Positions 10,501-18,650 are shown, counted from the stretch's first letter. The stretch is 64,000 bases of DNA from Achromobacter sp. Root83 (GCF_001428845.1 NZ_LMIU01000001.1:434984-498983); one strand, 5' to 3'. Numbers and translations are program-made. Notes: a model not told the origin generated them from the letters alone.

Positions 10501-11375
10501 TCAACGGCGAATGCCGCCACGGCACTTTCGTGCCGCCGACCATCATCGAGATCGACCACATCGGCGAACTGACGCGCGAAGTCTTCGGTCCGGTGCTGCA
10601 TGTGGTGCGCTACAAGCGCGATGAACTCGACGCCTTGCTCGACGCCATCAACGGCACGGGCTATGGACTGACCTTCGGCGTGCACACCCGCATCGACGAA
10701 ACCATTGCCCACGTGACCGGCCAGGTTCACGCCGGCAACGTGTACGTCAACCGCAACATCGTGGGCGCCGTGGTGGGTGTGCAGCCCTTTGGCGGCGAAT
10801 GCCTGTCCGGCACCGGTCCCAAGGCGGGCGGTCCGCTGTACATGTACCGCCTGCTGGGCACGCGTCCCGCGGGCCTGCCGCCGGCGCTGGATGCCGCGGC
10901 GCCGCTGCCGCAACGTATTGCGCTGCCCGGTCCGACCGGCGAAACCAATACCTATATGGTTGAACCGCGTGGCGCGGTGTATTGCGTGGCGGCCACGGAC
11001 GCCGGCGCGCGCGCCCAATGGTCGGTGGCGCGGCTGACGGGCAACCATGCCTGGTTCGCCGATACGCCGGCGGCGCAGGCGCTGCTGTCCGGCCTGGACG
11101 CCGAACAGCAGGGCCAGGCGGGAATACTGGCCGACGCCGAGGTCGATGAGGCCGACTATCATGCCGTGCTGTTCGAAGGCGATGGTGATGCGCTGCAGGC
11201 GCTGAACCAGCGCATTGCGCAGCGTCCGGGGGCCATTCTGGCCGTTCACGGCCTGACGCCGGACGCGCTGGCAGCGGGGGCCGGCTACGTGCCGGAACGC
11301 CTCTTGACGGAGCGTTCCATCAGCGTGAATACCGCGGCGGCGGGCGGCAACGCCAGCCTGATGACCATCGGTTGA
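7554..11375 (+). CDS. putA: Trifunctional PutA: repressor, proline dehydrogenase and P5C dehydrogenase
   Basis: Bifunctional proline catabolic enzyme (proline to glutamate) with DNA-binding activity, 1273 residues. The N-terminal 50 residues (ASTTLGVKVDDALRDRLKAAA) form a ribbon-helix-helix domain, so this is the repressor-bearing class. The FAD proline dehydrogenase barrel covers roughly residues 190-560 and includes the substrate-binding RRLLE motif near 548-552. The aldehyde dehydrogenase domain covers about 580-1020, with the catalytic Glu near 879 (ETGGQN) and Cys near 913 (GQRCSALR). The remaining C terminus is a degenerate ALDH-like tail seen in long PutAs. ATG 7554 is chosen because it gives the canonical RHH N terminus; an upstream start at 7527 adds nine unlikely residues. 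It appears monocistronic, and a proline permease is not adjacent. Confidence 0.96.
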   Translation: MASTTLGVKVDDALRDRLKAAAHKLNCTPHWLHKQAILAYLDKIERGHLPAEMSHLGFDSGGDDEIGDGQSAPTPPFYEFGQDVQPQSVLRAAITAAYRRPEPECVPLLLGQARMPNLEKVHAMASGLVKKLRGKRSGGGVEGLIQEFSLSSQEGVALMCLAEALLRIPDRATRDALIRDKVARGDWKSHMGGSQSLFVNAATWGLMITGKLVAVSSEQSLSKALTRLIGKGGEPLVRKGVNMAMRMMGEQFVSGQTISEALANNRKMEARGFRYSYDMLGEAATTADDAERYYASYEQAIHAIGKAAAGRGIYEGPGISIKLSALHPRYSRGQRERVMAELLPRVKALTALARSYDIGLNIDAEEADRLEISLDLLEALCFAPELEGWNGIGFVIQAYQKRAPFVIDYVIDLARRSRHRVMVRLVKGAYWDSEIKRAQVDGLEGYPVYTRKLYTDVAYLACARKLLGAPEAVYPQFATHNAYTLAAIYQLAGQNYYPGQYEFQCLHGMGEPLYDEVVGPLAQGKLNRPCRIYAPVGTHETLLAYLVRRLLENGANTSFVNLIGDDSIPVETLVADPVDAAARIVPLGAPHEKIPLPRELYGDLQQGARANSAGLDLSNEHRLGSLSAALLTSAATPWHAAPMLGEGGDVWDAARAIEVRNPANLRDVVGHVIEAQADEADLALRAAANASPIWQSTPVAERAQCLRRAAQLLEEQMQTLLGLIVREAGKSLPNAIAEVREAVDFLRYYADQAEREFSNDTHRPLGTVLCISPWNFPLAIFTGQVAAALAAGNTVLAKPAEQTPLIAAQAVSILRAAGVPAGAVQLLPGRGETVGAQLVASPGVRGVMFTGSTDVARIIARTLADRLDDDGHTIPLIAETGGQNAMVVDSSALSEQVVFDVLSSAFDSAGQRCSALRVLCVQEDNADHVLTMLRGAMRELAVGNPDRLSVDVGPVIDTEARNGIQRHIETMRTAGHRVDQVELNGECRHGTFVPPTIIEIDHIGELTREVFGPVLHVVRYKRDELDALLDAINGTGYGLTFGVHTRIDETIAHVTGQVHAGNVYVNRNIVGAVVGVQPFGGECLSGTGPKAGGPLYMYRLLGTRPAGLPPALDAAAPLPQRIALPGPTGETNTYMVEPRGAVYCVAATDAGARAQWSVARLTGNHAWFADTPAAQALLSGLDAEQQGQAGILADAEVDEADYHAVLFEGDGDALQALNQRIAQRPGAILAVHGLTPDALAAGAGYVPERLLTERSISVNTAAAGGNASLMTIG

Positions 11376-11385
11376 CCGCAAGCAC

Positions 11386-11417
11386 GGGGTAACCCTTGGG
11401 TATCCAAGGGTTATCTC
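11386..11417. terminator. Strong hairpin after putA, without a T tract
   Basis: A perfect 10-bp stem (TAACCCTTGG at 11390-11399, CCAAGGGTTA at 11404-11413) has the 4-base loop GTAT. G-U pairing can extend it to 11386-11417. No run of T follows, so it is either a processing/3'-stabilising hairpin or a protein site. A GTTGCA element follows at 11432-11437, between putA and the liv operon. The rest of the 241-base gap holds a TATAAC at 11577-11582 that may be the -10 of livK, but its -35 is weak. Confidence 0.45.
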
Positions 11418-11616
11418 CAATATCGGGCTAGGTTGCACTGGAAGGAAAATCCGGTCGCACCTCTAGTTTGGCTGTCGCAACCCGGCATTCAGACTTTGCA
11501 GAAAATGCATGCGCGGGACCCGTCAACCATCGGGCCCGCGGTAGTAAAAAACAAAGCCTGGCTAAAAAAGCTCAGGTATAACAAGACCTTAAGTCCGACA
11601 TCCCGGAGGATACCCC

Positions 11617-12762
11617 ATGAAGTTGCACACCACTTTGAAGCTTGCCGCCGCCGCCGTCGCCGCCGCGGGCATGACCGCCGCCGCTCAGGCCGCGGACATC
11701 AAATTCGGCTTTGCCGCGCCGCTTACCGGTCCGCAATCGCACTATGGCGAGGACATGCAGAACGGCCTGAACCTGGCCCTGGAAGAAGCCAACAAGAAGG
11801 GCATCAAGGTTGACGGCCAGCCCGCCAAGTTCGTGCTGGTGTCGCGTGATGACCAGGCCGACCCGCGCGTCGGCGTGCAGGTCGCCCAGCAATTGGTCGA
11901 CCAGGAAGTGGTCGGCATCCTGGGGCACTTCAATTCGGGCACGACGATCCCCGCGTCGCGCGTCTACCATGAAGCCGGTCTGCCGCAGATCGCCATGGCC
12001 ACGTCGCCGGAGTACACCAAGCAAGGCTACGAAACGACCTTCCGCATGATGACCAGCGACACCCAACAGGGCGCCGCCGTCGGCAAGTTCATGGTGGAAA
12101 ACCTGAAGGCCAAGAAGGTCGCGATCATCGATGACCGCACCGCCTACGGCCAGGGCCTGGCCGACGAGGTCGAGAAGGCGGTCAAGGCCGCGGGCGGCCA
12201 GATCGTGCGCCGCGAGTACACGACCGACAAGGCCAACGACTTCACCGCCATCCTGACCAACATCAAGGGTTCCGCGCCCGACGCCATCTTCTACGGCGGC
12301 CTGGACGCGCAGTCGGGCCCGATGAAGCGCCAGTTGGCCACGCTGGGCCTGAAGGCACCGCTGGTGTCGGGTGAAATGACCCGCAGCGACACCTTCATCA
12401 AGCTGGCCGGCGATGCCGCCGACGGCACCTACGCTTCGCTGGCAGGCGTGCCGCTGGACAAGATGGCCGCGGGCAAGGACTTCGAGCAGCGCTATCAGGC
12501 CCGCTTCAAGAAGGCTCCCGGCGTGTATGCGCCGTACGCCTACGACGGCGCGTGGAACATGATCGCGGCCATCGAGCAGGCCGGTTCGGCCAAGCCCGAA
12601 AAATACCTGCCGGCGCTGGCCAAGCTGAACCGCAAGGGCGCCACCAGCGAACACATTTCGTACGACGACAAGGGCGACCTGAAGGAAATCTCGGTCACCA
12701 TCTACGAAGTCAAGAACGGCAAGTGGGAAATGGTTGAAACGATGGTCAGCCAAGCCAACTAA
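11617..12762 (+). CDS. livK: Branched-chain amino acid ABC transporter, periplasmic binding protein
   Basis: Periplasmic Leu/Ile/Val-type binding protein of 381 residues. A clear signal peptide (basic MKLHTTLK, then an Ala-rich core) is cleaved after AQA near residue 25. The mature protein opens DIKFGFAAPLTGPQSHYGEDM, the characteristic start of the type I periplasmic fold (Peripla_BP_6). The ribosome site GGAGGA lies 7-8 bases ahead of the ATG. It is the first gene of the livKHMGF cluster and delivers ligand to LivH/LivM. Exact substrate preference (Leu only, or broad Leu/Ile/Val/Ala) cannot be told from sequence alone. The mRNA probably ends partly at the hairpins before livH. Confidence 0.92.
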   Translation: MKLHTTLKLAAAAVAAAGMTAAAQAADIKFGFAAPLTGPQSHYGEDMQNGLNLALEEANKKGIKVDGQPAKFVLVSRDDQADPRVGVQVAQQLVDQEVVGILGHFNSGTTIPASRVYHEAGLPQIAMATSPEYTKQGYETTFRMMTSDTQQGAAVGKFMVENLKAKKVAIIDDRTAYGQGLADEVEKAVKAAGGQIVRREYTTDKANDFTAILTNIKGSAPDAIFYGGLDAQSGPMKRQLATLGLKAPLVSGEMTRSDTFIKLAGDAADGTYASLAGVPLDKMAAGKDFEQRYQARFKKAPGVYAPYAYDGAWNMIAAIEQAGSAKPEKYLPALAKLNRKGATSEHISYDDKGDLKEISVTIYEVKNGKWEMVETMVSQAN

Positions 12763-12850
12763 GGCGGCTTGAACGAGGGCGGATCCCGGCTGCGCCAGGG
12801 TCCGCCCGCTCTCCGCCAAGCGCCGTCCGGCGCCGCGGCGCGCTACGCCA

Positions 12851-12891
12851 GGCCGGGCCCTCGGGCCCCGGCCGCGTCAGACGCGATTTTT
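12851..12891 (+). terminator. Attenuator-like double hairpin between livK and livH
   Basis: The 151-base gap contains a very GC-rich stem (GGCCGGGCCC at 12851-12860 against 12863-12873, one bulged base). Immediately after comes CGCGT-CAG-ACGCG (12873-12885), then A and five Ts (12887-12891). The second element has the layout of a weak intrinsic terminator. Placed between binding protein and permease genes, it would let livK be made in excess of the membrane components, a common stoichiometry for ABC importers. Confidence 0.55.
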
Positions 12892-12913
12892 CCAGGCTTA
12901 TTCAGCGGCCCCT

Positions 12914-13843
12914 ATGGATATCTTCATTCAACAACTGATTAACGGCGTCACGCTAGGCAGCGTGTACGCCCTGGTCGCCCTTGGCTACACCATGGTGTAC
13001 GGCATCATCGGGCTGATCAACTTCGCGCATGGCGACGTCGTCATGATCGGCGCGATGGCGGCCACGACGGTCGCCATCTCCCTGGTCGGCGGCGACCCCG
13101 GCACCTCGGCCTTTGTCGTACTGGGCGTGGGCCTGCTGGTCTCCGTGCCCCTTTGCATGGCGGTGGGCTGGACGGCCGAACGCGTGGCCTACCGGCCGCT
13201 GCGGCGCGCGCCGCGCCTGGCGGCGCTGATCACGGCCATCGGCGTGTCCATCATCCTGCAGAACGTGGCCATGATGGGCTGGGGCCGCAATTATCTGAAC
13301 TTCCCGCAGGTGCTGTCGCCGCAGGTGTTCGAATTCGCCGGCGCCCGCATGAGCACGTTGCAGATCGCCATCGTGGTGATCGCGGCGCTGATCATGGGCG
13401 GCCTCTTGGCCGTGGTGCACAAGACCCGGCTGGGCACGGCGATGCGCGCCACCGCGCAGAACCGCGAAGTGGCGGGCCTGATGGGCGTGAACATCAACAC
13501 GGTCATTTCGGCCGCGTTCCTGATCGGCTCGGCGCTGGCCGCCGTGGCGGGCATGATGGTCGCGACCTATTACGGCGTGTCGCAGTACACCATGGGTTTC
13601 ATGCTGGGCCTGAAGGCCTTCACCGCGGCGGTGCTGGGCGGCATCGGCAACCTGGTGGGCGCGATGGCCGGCGGCCTGCTGCTGGGCATCATCGAGTCCC
13701 TGGGCGCGGGCTATATCGGCGACCTGACGGGCGGCTTCCTGGGCAGCCACTACCAGGACGTGTTCGCGTTCTTCGTGCTGGTGCTGGTGCTGATCTTCCG
13801 TCCGTCGGGCCTGCTGGGCGAACGCGTGGGAGATCGCGCATGA
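12914..13843 (+). CDS. livH: Branched-chain amino acid ABC transporter permease LivH
   Basis: Inner-membrane permease of 309 residues with about eight hydrophobic helices. The N terminus (INGVTLGSVYALVALGYTMV) and the motif GLINFAHGD near residues 36-44 are hallmarks of LivH. The cytoplasmic coupling region around MRATAQNREVAGLMGVN fits the LivH/LivM family. It pairs with LivM to form the channel through which LivG/LivF drive uptake. Its TGA overlaps the livM ATG by four bases (ATGA), so the two are translationally coupled. Confidence 0.94.
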   Translation: MDIFIQQLINGVTLGSVYALVALGYTMVYGIIGLINFAHGDVVMIGAMAATTVAISLVGGDPGTSAFVVLGVGLLVSVPLCMAVGWTAERVAYRPLRRAPRLAALITAIGVSIILQNVAMMGWGRNYLNFPQVLSPQVFEFAGARMSTLQIAIVVIAALIMGGLLAVVHKTRLGTAMRATAQNREVAGLMGVNINTVISAAFLIGSALAAVAGMMVATYYGVSQYTMGFMLGLKAFTAAVLGGIGNLVGAMAGGLLLGIIESLGAGYIGDLTGGFLGSHYQDVFAFFVLVLVLIFRPSGLLGERVGDRA

Positions 13844-14928
13844 CCGGACACCTCAAAAACAGCGGCCTCTCGGCCCGCACCCTGATCGGCATTGCGCTGA
13901 TCGGCATCGTGCTGGCGGTGCTGCCCTTCGTGATCGGCATGGCCGGCCAGAGCTGGGTGCGCATCCTGAATTTCGCGTTGCTCTATGTGATGCTGTCGCT
14001 GGGCCTGAACATCGTGGTGGGCTTTGCCGGCCTGCTGGACCTGGGCTATATCGCGTTCTATGCCGTGGGCGCCTATACCTGGGCGCTGCTGGCCTCGCCG
14101 CATTTCGGCCTGCATCTGCCGTTCTGGGCGATCCTGCCGATCGCGCTGGCGGTGGCCTGCCTGTTCGGCGTGCTGCTGGGCGCGCCGACGTTGAAACTGC
14201 GGGGCGACTATCTGGCCATCGTGACCCTGGGGTTCGGGGAAATCATCCGCATCTTCCTGAACAATCTGAACGCGCCCATCAACATCACCAACGGGCCGCA
14301 GGGCATCAACCGCATCGACACCTTCAAGGTGGGCGAGTTCGCTTTCGGACGCACGGAAAGCCTGCTGGGCATCCGCTTCACGGGTCCGGAAAAGTACTAC
14401 TACCTGCTGCTCGCGCTGACGCTGATCATCATCCTGGTCTGCGTGCGTCTGCAGAATTCCCGCATCGGCCGCGCCTGGGAAGCCATCCGCGAGGACGAGA
14501 TCGCCGCCAAGGCGATGGGCATCAACACGCGCAACATCAAGCTGCTGGCGTTCGCCATGGGCGCATCCTTTGGTGGCGTGGCGGGAGCCTTGTTCGCATC
14601 CATGCAGGGCTTCGTCAGCCCCGAGAGCTTCTCGCTGATGGAGTCGATCTCCATCCTGTGCATGGTGGTGCTGGGCGGCATGGGCCATATCCCGGGCGTG
14701 ATCCTCGGCGCGTTGATCCTGGCGGCGCTGCCCGAATTCCTGCGCGCGGTGGTCGAACCGTTCCAGCACATGGTGTTTGGCGCCGTGATCCTGGATCCGG
14801 AAGGCATCCGCATGCTGCTGTTCGGCCTGGCCATGGTGAGCGTCATGCTGTTCCGGCCGGCGGGCCTGTGGCCGTCGGCGGTGCGCAAGCGCGAGCTGGC
14901 GACCAAGACCCAGGGAGGCGCGGCATGA
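13840..14928 (+). CDS. livM: Branched-chain amino acid ABC transporter permease LivM
   Basis: Second permease of the liv system, 362 residues. The open frame extends further upstream, but the start is fixed at ATG 13840 by the ATGA overlap with livH. The protein has about ten hydrophobic helices, the sequence LNIVVGFAGLLDLGYIAFYAVGAY (about residues 53-76) typical of LivM, and the coupling-helix region AIREDEIAAKAMGIN near residue 217. It is coupled by an ATGA overlap to livG. It has no separate function outside the LivHMGF complex. Confidence 0.94.
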   Translation: MTGHLKNSGLSARTLIGIALIGIVLAVLPFVIGMAGQSWVRILNFALLYVMLSLGLNIVVGFAGLLDLGYIAFYAVGAYTWALLASPHFGLHLPFWAILPIALAVACLFGVLLGAPTLKLRGDYLAIVTLGFGEIIRIFLNNLNAPINITNGPQGINRIDTFKVGEFAFGRTESLLGIRFTGPEKYYYLLLALTLIIILVCVRLQNSRIGRAWEAIREDEIAAKAMGINTRNIKLLAFAMGASFGGVAGALFASMQGFVSPESFSLMESISILCMVVLGGMGHIPGVILGALILAALPEFLRAVVEPFQHMVFGAVILDPEGIRMLLFGLAMVSVMLFRPAGLWPSAVRKRELATKTQGGAA

Positions 14929-15728
14929 GCAAACTGCTGCAAGCCCAGGGCCTGGGCAAGCGCTTCGGCGGCCTGCAGGCCTTGTCCGATGTCAGCTTCG
15001 ACATCGAGCAGGGCGAGATCTACGGCCTGATCGGTCCGAACGGCGCGGGCAAGACGACGCTGTTCAACGTGCTGACCGGCCTCTACATTCCGGAAGAAGG
15101 AACCTGCACCTTCGACGGCGTTTCCATGACCGGCAAGAAACCGCATGAAGTGGCCTACGCCGGCCTGGCGCGCACCTTCCAGAACATCCGCCTGTTCGCC
15201 AATCTGAGCGCCATCGAGAACGTGATGATCGGGCGTCACATGCGCACCAAGGCGGGCGTGCTTGGGGCGGTGCTGCGCACCCGGGGCACGCGTGCCGAAG
15301 AGGCCGCCATCGAGGCGCGGGCGCAGGAGCTGCTGGACTACGTCGGCATCGGCCATCGCGCCAATGATGTCGCGCGTTCGCTGCCTTATGGCGACCAGCG
15401 GCGCCTGGAGATCGCGCGCGCGCTGGCGACCGATCCCAAGCTGTTGGCGCTGGACGAACCCGCCGCCGGCATGAACGCATCGGAAACGGTGGTGCTGCGC
15501 AAACTGGTCGAGAAAATCCGCGCCGACGGCGTGACCGTGCTGCTGATCGAGCACGACATGAAGCTCGTCATGGGCTTGTGCGACCGCGTGCTGGTGCTGG
15601 AATACGGGAAGGTGCTGTCCATGGGCAAGCCTGCCCAGGTGCAGCGCGATCCCAAAGTCATCGAAGCGTATCTGGGCGCCGGGGCAGCCCAGGATCCGTT
15701 GATACACAATGAGGGCCAGGCAACATGA
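14925..15728 (+). CDS. livG: Branched-chain amino acid ABC transporter ATPase LivG
   Basis: Cytoplasmic ATPase of 267 residues. Walker A is GPNGAGKTT (about 37-45), the signature region reads SLPYGDQRRLEIARAL (the LivG variant of LSGGQ), and Walker B is LLALDEPAAGMN. The C-terminal GxGAxQDP stretch is short and poorly conserved. The start at ATG 14925 overlaps the livM stop. LivG forms a heterodimer with LivF. The end overlaps livF by four bases. Confidence 0.95.
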   Translation: MSKLLQAQGLGKRFGGLQALSDVSFDIEQGEIYGLIGPNGAGKTTLFNVLTGLYIPEEGTCTFDGVSMTGKKPHEVAYAGLARTFQNIRLFANLSAIENVMIGRHMRTKAGVLGAVLRTRGTRAEEAAIEARAQELLDYVGIGHRANDVARSLPYGDQRRLEIARALATDPKLLALDEPAAGMNASETVVLRKLVEKIRADGVTVLLIEHDMKLVMGLCDRVLVLEYGKVLSMGKPAQVQRDPKVIEAYLGAGAAQDPLIHNEGQAT

Positions 15729-16453
15729 CGGCATCCCAACCCCTATTGGAGCTGCGTGGCCTCCAGGTGTCTTATGGCGGCATCCGCGCGGTGCGCGGCA
15801 CCGACTTGCGCGTGGACGATGGCGAACTGGTCTGCCTGATCGGCGCGAACGGCGCGGGCAAGAGCACGACCCTGCGCGCCATCTGCGGCCTGGTTCCCCT
15901 GGCGGGCGGCGAGATCGTCTACGCGGGGCAATCGATCGGCGGCCAGAAGTCGCACGAACTCGTCCGCAAGGGCCTGGTCATGGTGCCCGAAGGCCGCGGC
16001 ATCTTCGGCCAGCTCACCATCGAGGAAAACCTCGCGATGGGCGGCTATATCCGCCGCGACGCGGCGCAGATCCGCCAGGATACCGACCGCGTCTTCACCT
16101 TGTTCCCGCGTCTGGCCGAACGCCGCAAGCAGGCGGCCGGCACGCTGTCGGGCGGCGAGCAGCAGATGGTGGCCATGGGCCGCGCCATGATCGCGCGTCC
16201 CAGGCTGCTGCTGCTGGACGAGCCGTCGATGGGTCTCGCGCCCCTGATGGTGGAGAAGGTCTTCGAGGTCGTGCGCACCATCGCCAGCGAAGGCGTGACC
16301 ATCCTGCTGATCGAGCAGAATGCGCGCCTGGCGCTGGAAAACAGCCATCGCGGCTATGTGATGGAATCGGGCGAGATCACCTTGTCCGGTCCGGCGCGCG
16401 AGATGCTGCACGATCCCAAGGTGCGCGCGGCGTACCTGGGAGAGACCGAGTAG
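15725..16453 (+). CDS. livF: Branched-chain amino acid ABC transporter ATPase LivF
   Basis: Second ATPase of the liv importer, 242 residues. Walker A is GANGAGKST (about 38-46), the signature LSGGEQQMVAMGRAM is near residue 140, and Walker B is LLLLDEPSMGLAP. The sequence GLVMVPEGRGIFGQLT is a LivF hallmark. It is the last gene of the operon and starts with an ATGA overlap to livG. A long hairpin follows 10 bases after its stop. Confidence 0.95.
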   Translation: MTASQPLLELRGLQVSYGGIRAVRGTDLRVDDGELVCLIGANGAGKSTTLRAICGLVPLAGGEIVYAGQSIGGQKSHELVRKGLVMVPEGRGIFGQLTIEENLAMGGYIRRDAAQIRQDTDRVFTLFPRLAERRKQAAGTLSGGEQQMVAMGRAMIARPRLLLLDEPSMGLAPLMVEKVFEVVRTIASEGVTILLIEQNARLALENSHRGYVMESGEITLSGPAREMLHDPKVRAAYLGETE

Positions 16454-16462
16454 CGGCGCGCG

Positions 16463-16494
16463 GGATGCAAGGCGCGCCAGCGCGCCTTGCATCC
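16463..16494. terminator. Long hairpin between convergent livF and CoA-transferase genes
   Basis: A perfect 14-bp stem (GGATGCAAGGCGCG at 16463-16476, complement at 16481-16494) with loop CCAG lies in the 48-base gap between two converging operons. Neither side has a long T tract, so termination may be partly Rho-assisted. The position and symmetry suggest it ends both transcripts. Confidence 0.6.
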
Positions 16495-16501
16495 GTTTGC
16501 G

Positions 16502-17785
16502 CTAGGCTTCCTGGCGCTCGCGTTCGTGTTCGCGGCCCACGGCCGCAACCACGCCCGCGCGGATCAACGCGTCGATCTCGGTTTCCCCGTAGCCGAATTC
16601 TCCCAGGATCGCGATGGAGTCCTCGCCCAGGCGGGGCGCCGCGCGGTGGTACTGCGCGGGCGTTGCCGACAGTTTCACGGGCATGCCTACCGTGCGCACC
16701 TTGCCCGCCACCGGATGGTCCTGCTCCACCACCATGCCGCGCGCCAGCGTCTGCGGATGCGACAGCGCCTGCGCAACCGAATGCACCGGGCCGGCGGGCA
16801 CGCCCGCCGCATCGAAGACGTCCAGCCACTCCTGCGCGCCGCGCGTCTTGAGGATCGCGGAGATCTCCGCCACCAGTTCATCCCGGTTCTGCATGCGGTC
16901 TCGATTGCGCGCGAAGCGCGGGTCTTCGGTCCATTCCGGCTTGCCCAGCGCTTGCGCGATGCGCTGCCAGTTCTTCTCGTTCGCGCCGCCGATGATGATC
17001 CAGTCCGTGCCGGTGGGGAATGCCTGGTAGGGGGCGCTCAGGACATGGGCGGATCCGGTGGGGCCGGGGGACACGCCACTGCCGAAGTAGATCGCGGCGT
17101 GCCAGTACAACTGCTGCAGGCTGGCCTCGAGCAGCGAGGTCTCGACGATCTGGCCCTCGCCGGTGCGCTGCTTGTGTTGATACGCCGCCAGCACGCCGAA
17201 GGCCGCGAGCAGGCCCGCATTGATGTCCGCCACGGAATTTCCCGTGCGCAACGGCGGTCCGCCAGGCTCTCCGGTAATGGCCATCAGACCCGAGAAGCCC
17301 TGCGCCACCAGGTCGAAGCCGCCCTTGTCGGCGTACGGGCCGGTGGTGCCATACCCCGAGACGGCGCAGTAGATCAGGCCAGGGTTTTCCTGGCGCAGCG
17401 TGTCGTAGCCCAGGCCGAGCTTTTCCATCGTGCCTTTGCGGAAGTTCTCGGTGACGACGTCGGCGTCGCGGATCATGCGCAGCAGGACCTTCTTGCCTTC
17501 GGGATGCTTCAGGTCCAGCGCGATGGCGCGCTTGTTGCGGTTGAGCATGAGGTAGGGCGCCGAGATGCCATTGATCTGCGGATCGCGGTACTGACGCGAA
17601 TCGTCGCCGCCATCGATCTTTTCGACCTTGATCACGTCGGCGCCCAGATCGGCGAGCATCATGCCGCAGGTGGGGCCGGCCATGATCTGCGAGAGCTCGA
17701 TCACGCGCATGCCGGCGAGCGCGCCCGCGGGCGCGTCGGATCGGTTGGAGGCCGGGCGGCCGGTGCCGTGGGTATCGTTATGCAT
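16502..17785 (-). CDS. Type III CoA-transferase (CaiB/BaiF/Frc family)
   Basis: CoA-transferase of 427 residues that moves CoA between carboxylic acids in the cytoplasm. The opening GALAGMRVIELSQIMAGPTCGMMLADLGADVIKVE (about 21-55, given here in parts: MRVIELSQIMAGP and LADLGADVIKVE) is diagnostic. The probable catalytic Asp is D187 in the SVADINAGLLAA segment, which accepts the acyl-anhydride intermediate in this family. It is the last gene of a minus-strand operon with an enoyl-CoA hydratase-like gene (20-base gap) and a Bug binding protein. The set suggests import of a carboxylate, activation by CoA transfer and further acyl-CoA chemistry. The substrate is not identifiable. Crotonobetaine/carnitine-like chemistry (caiB plus caiD) is one possibility. 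Confidence 0.88.
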   Translation of the reverse strand: MHNDTHGTGRPASNRSDAPAGALAGMRVIELSQIMAGPTCGMMLADLGADVIKVEKIDGGDDSRQYRDPQINGISAPYLMLNRNKRAIALDLKHPEGKKVLLRMIRDADVVTENFRKGTMEKLGLGYDTLRQENPGLIYCAVSGYGTTGPYADKGGFDLVAQGFSGLMAITGEPGGPPLRTGNSVADINAGLLAAFGVLAAYQHKQRTGEGQIVETSLLEASLQQLYWHAAIYFGSGVSPGPTGSAHVLSAPYQAFPTGTDWIIIGGANEKNWQRIAQALGKPEWTEDPRFARNRDRMQNRDELVAEISAILKTRGAQEWLDVFDAAGVPAGPVHSVAQALSHPQTLARGMVVEQDHPVAGKVRTVGMPVKLSATPAQYHRAAPRLGEDSIAILGEFGYGETEIDALIRAGVVAAVGREHERERQEA

Positions 17786-17805
17786 GCAAGTTCCTTGATC
17801 TGCGT

Positions 17806-18606
17806 TCAGCGGCCGCTGAATTGCGGCTTGGCCTTGGCCAGGAAAGCGCGGTAGCCGCTGCGGAAGTCCTCGGTGTCGAAGCAGTCGAAGGCTTCATCGC
17901 GGTCGGCATCGGTCAGCGCCTTGCCTTGCACCAGGTTGCGCACGAACTTCTTGTGCCAGCGCGCCACCAGGGGCGCTCCGTCGGCGATGCGGCGCGCGGC
18001 GGCCCGGGCCTGCTCCGCGACCTGATCGTCCGGCACCACGCGCGTGACCACGCCCAGGCGCAGCGCCTCGGCAGCGTCGAATATCGTCCCTTCCAGCAGC
18101 ACTTGCAGCGCGGTGGTCGGGCCGACCAGGCGCACCAGCGGCGCCAGTTCGGAATACGACATCACCAGTCCCAGGTTCTTGATGGGAACGCCGAACCTGG
18201 CGCTTTCGCCGCAGATGCGCAGATCGGCCAGGCTGGCGATCTCCAGTCCGCCGCCCACGCAGATGCCGTGTATCTGCGCCACCACGGGGTGGCGGCAGTT
18301 GCCGATGGCCTCGATCGTGCGGCGCATGACCGCGCCGTACTCCACCGCCTGCCGTTTGTTGCTGCGCGCGGTTTCGAATTCGCTGATGTCGTTGCCGGGT
18401 GAGAACGCCTTTTCACCGGCGCCCCGCAGCAGCACGCAGCGCACGCCATCGTCGCGGTCCAGTTCCAGGAAGGTGTCACCGAGCAGGCGCCAGCCGTCGA
18501 TGGTGAAGGCGTTGAGTTTTTCCGGCCGGTTCAGCACCACGGTCGCGATGTCGCCGTCGCGCTGCAGCAGGATGGGCGAAGACTCGGTGGTAGAGGTAGC
18601 GCTCAT
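17806..18606 (-). CDS. Enoyl-CoA hydratase/isomerase family protein
   Basis: Crotonase-fold protein of 266 residues. The oxyanion-hole segments are visible: AFSPGNDISEF (about 66-76) and IHGICVGGGLEIASLADLRI (about 103-122). The Glu in GGGLE is in the place of the first catalytic Glu of classical hydratases. The second site, normally PE in a FGxPE motif, reads FGVPIKNLGL here, so the second catalytic Glu seems to be missing. That points to a dehydratase, isomerase, racemase or hydrolase variant rather than standard 2-enoyl-CoA hydration. It lies between the Bug binding protein gene and the CoA-transferase gene and probably acts on the same CoA ester. Confidence 0.87.
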   Translation of the reverse strand: MSATSTTESSPILLQRDGDIATVVLNRPEKLNAFTIDGWRLLGDTFLELDRDDGVRCVLLRGAGEKAFSPGNDISEFETARSNKRQAVEYGAVMRRTIEAIGNCRHPVVAQIHGICVGGGLEIASLADLRICGESARFGVPIKNLGLVMSYSELAPLVRLVGPTTALQVLLEGTIFDAAEALRLGVVTRVVPDDQVAEQARAAARRIADGAPLVARWHKKFVRNLVQGKALTDADRDEAFDCFDTEDFRSGYRAFLAKAKPQFSGR

Positions 18607-18650
18607 GGTGTTCCTTTTTCAGAAGCGGGGGGACGGCCCCCCGCTGGGGA

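Noticed and set aside
7998..11438. A 1146-codon open frame on the minus strand opposite putA
   Set aside because: It is a shadow of the GC-rich coding frame: it mirrors putA codon structure, has no ribosome site and no protein motif.
16487..17854. A 455-codon plus-strand frame opposite the CoA-transferase gene
   Set aside because: It lacks motifs and a ribosome site, whereas the minus-strand frame encodes a complete type III CoA-transferase.
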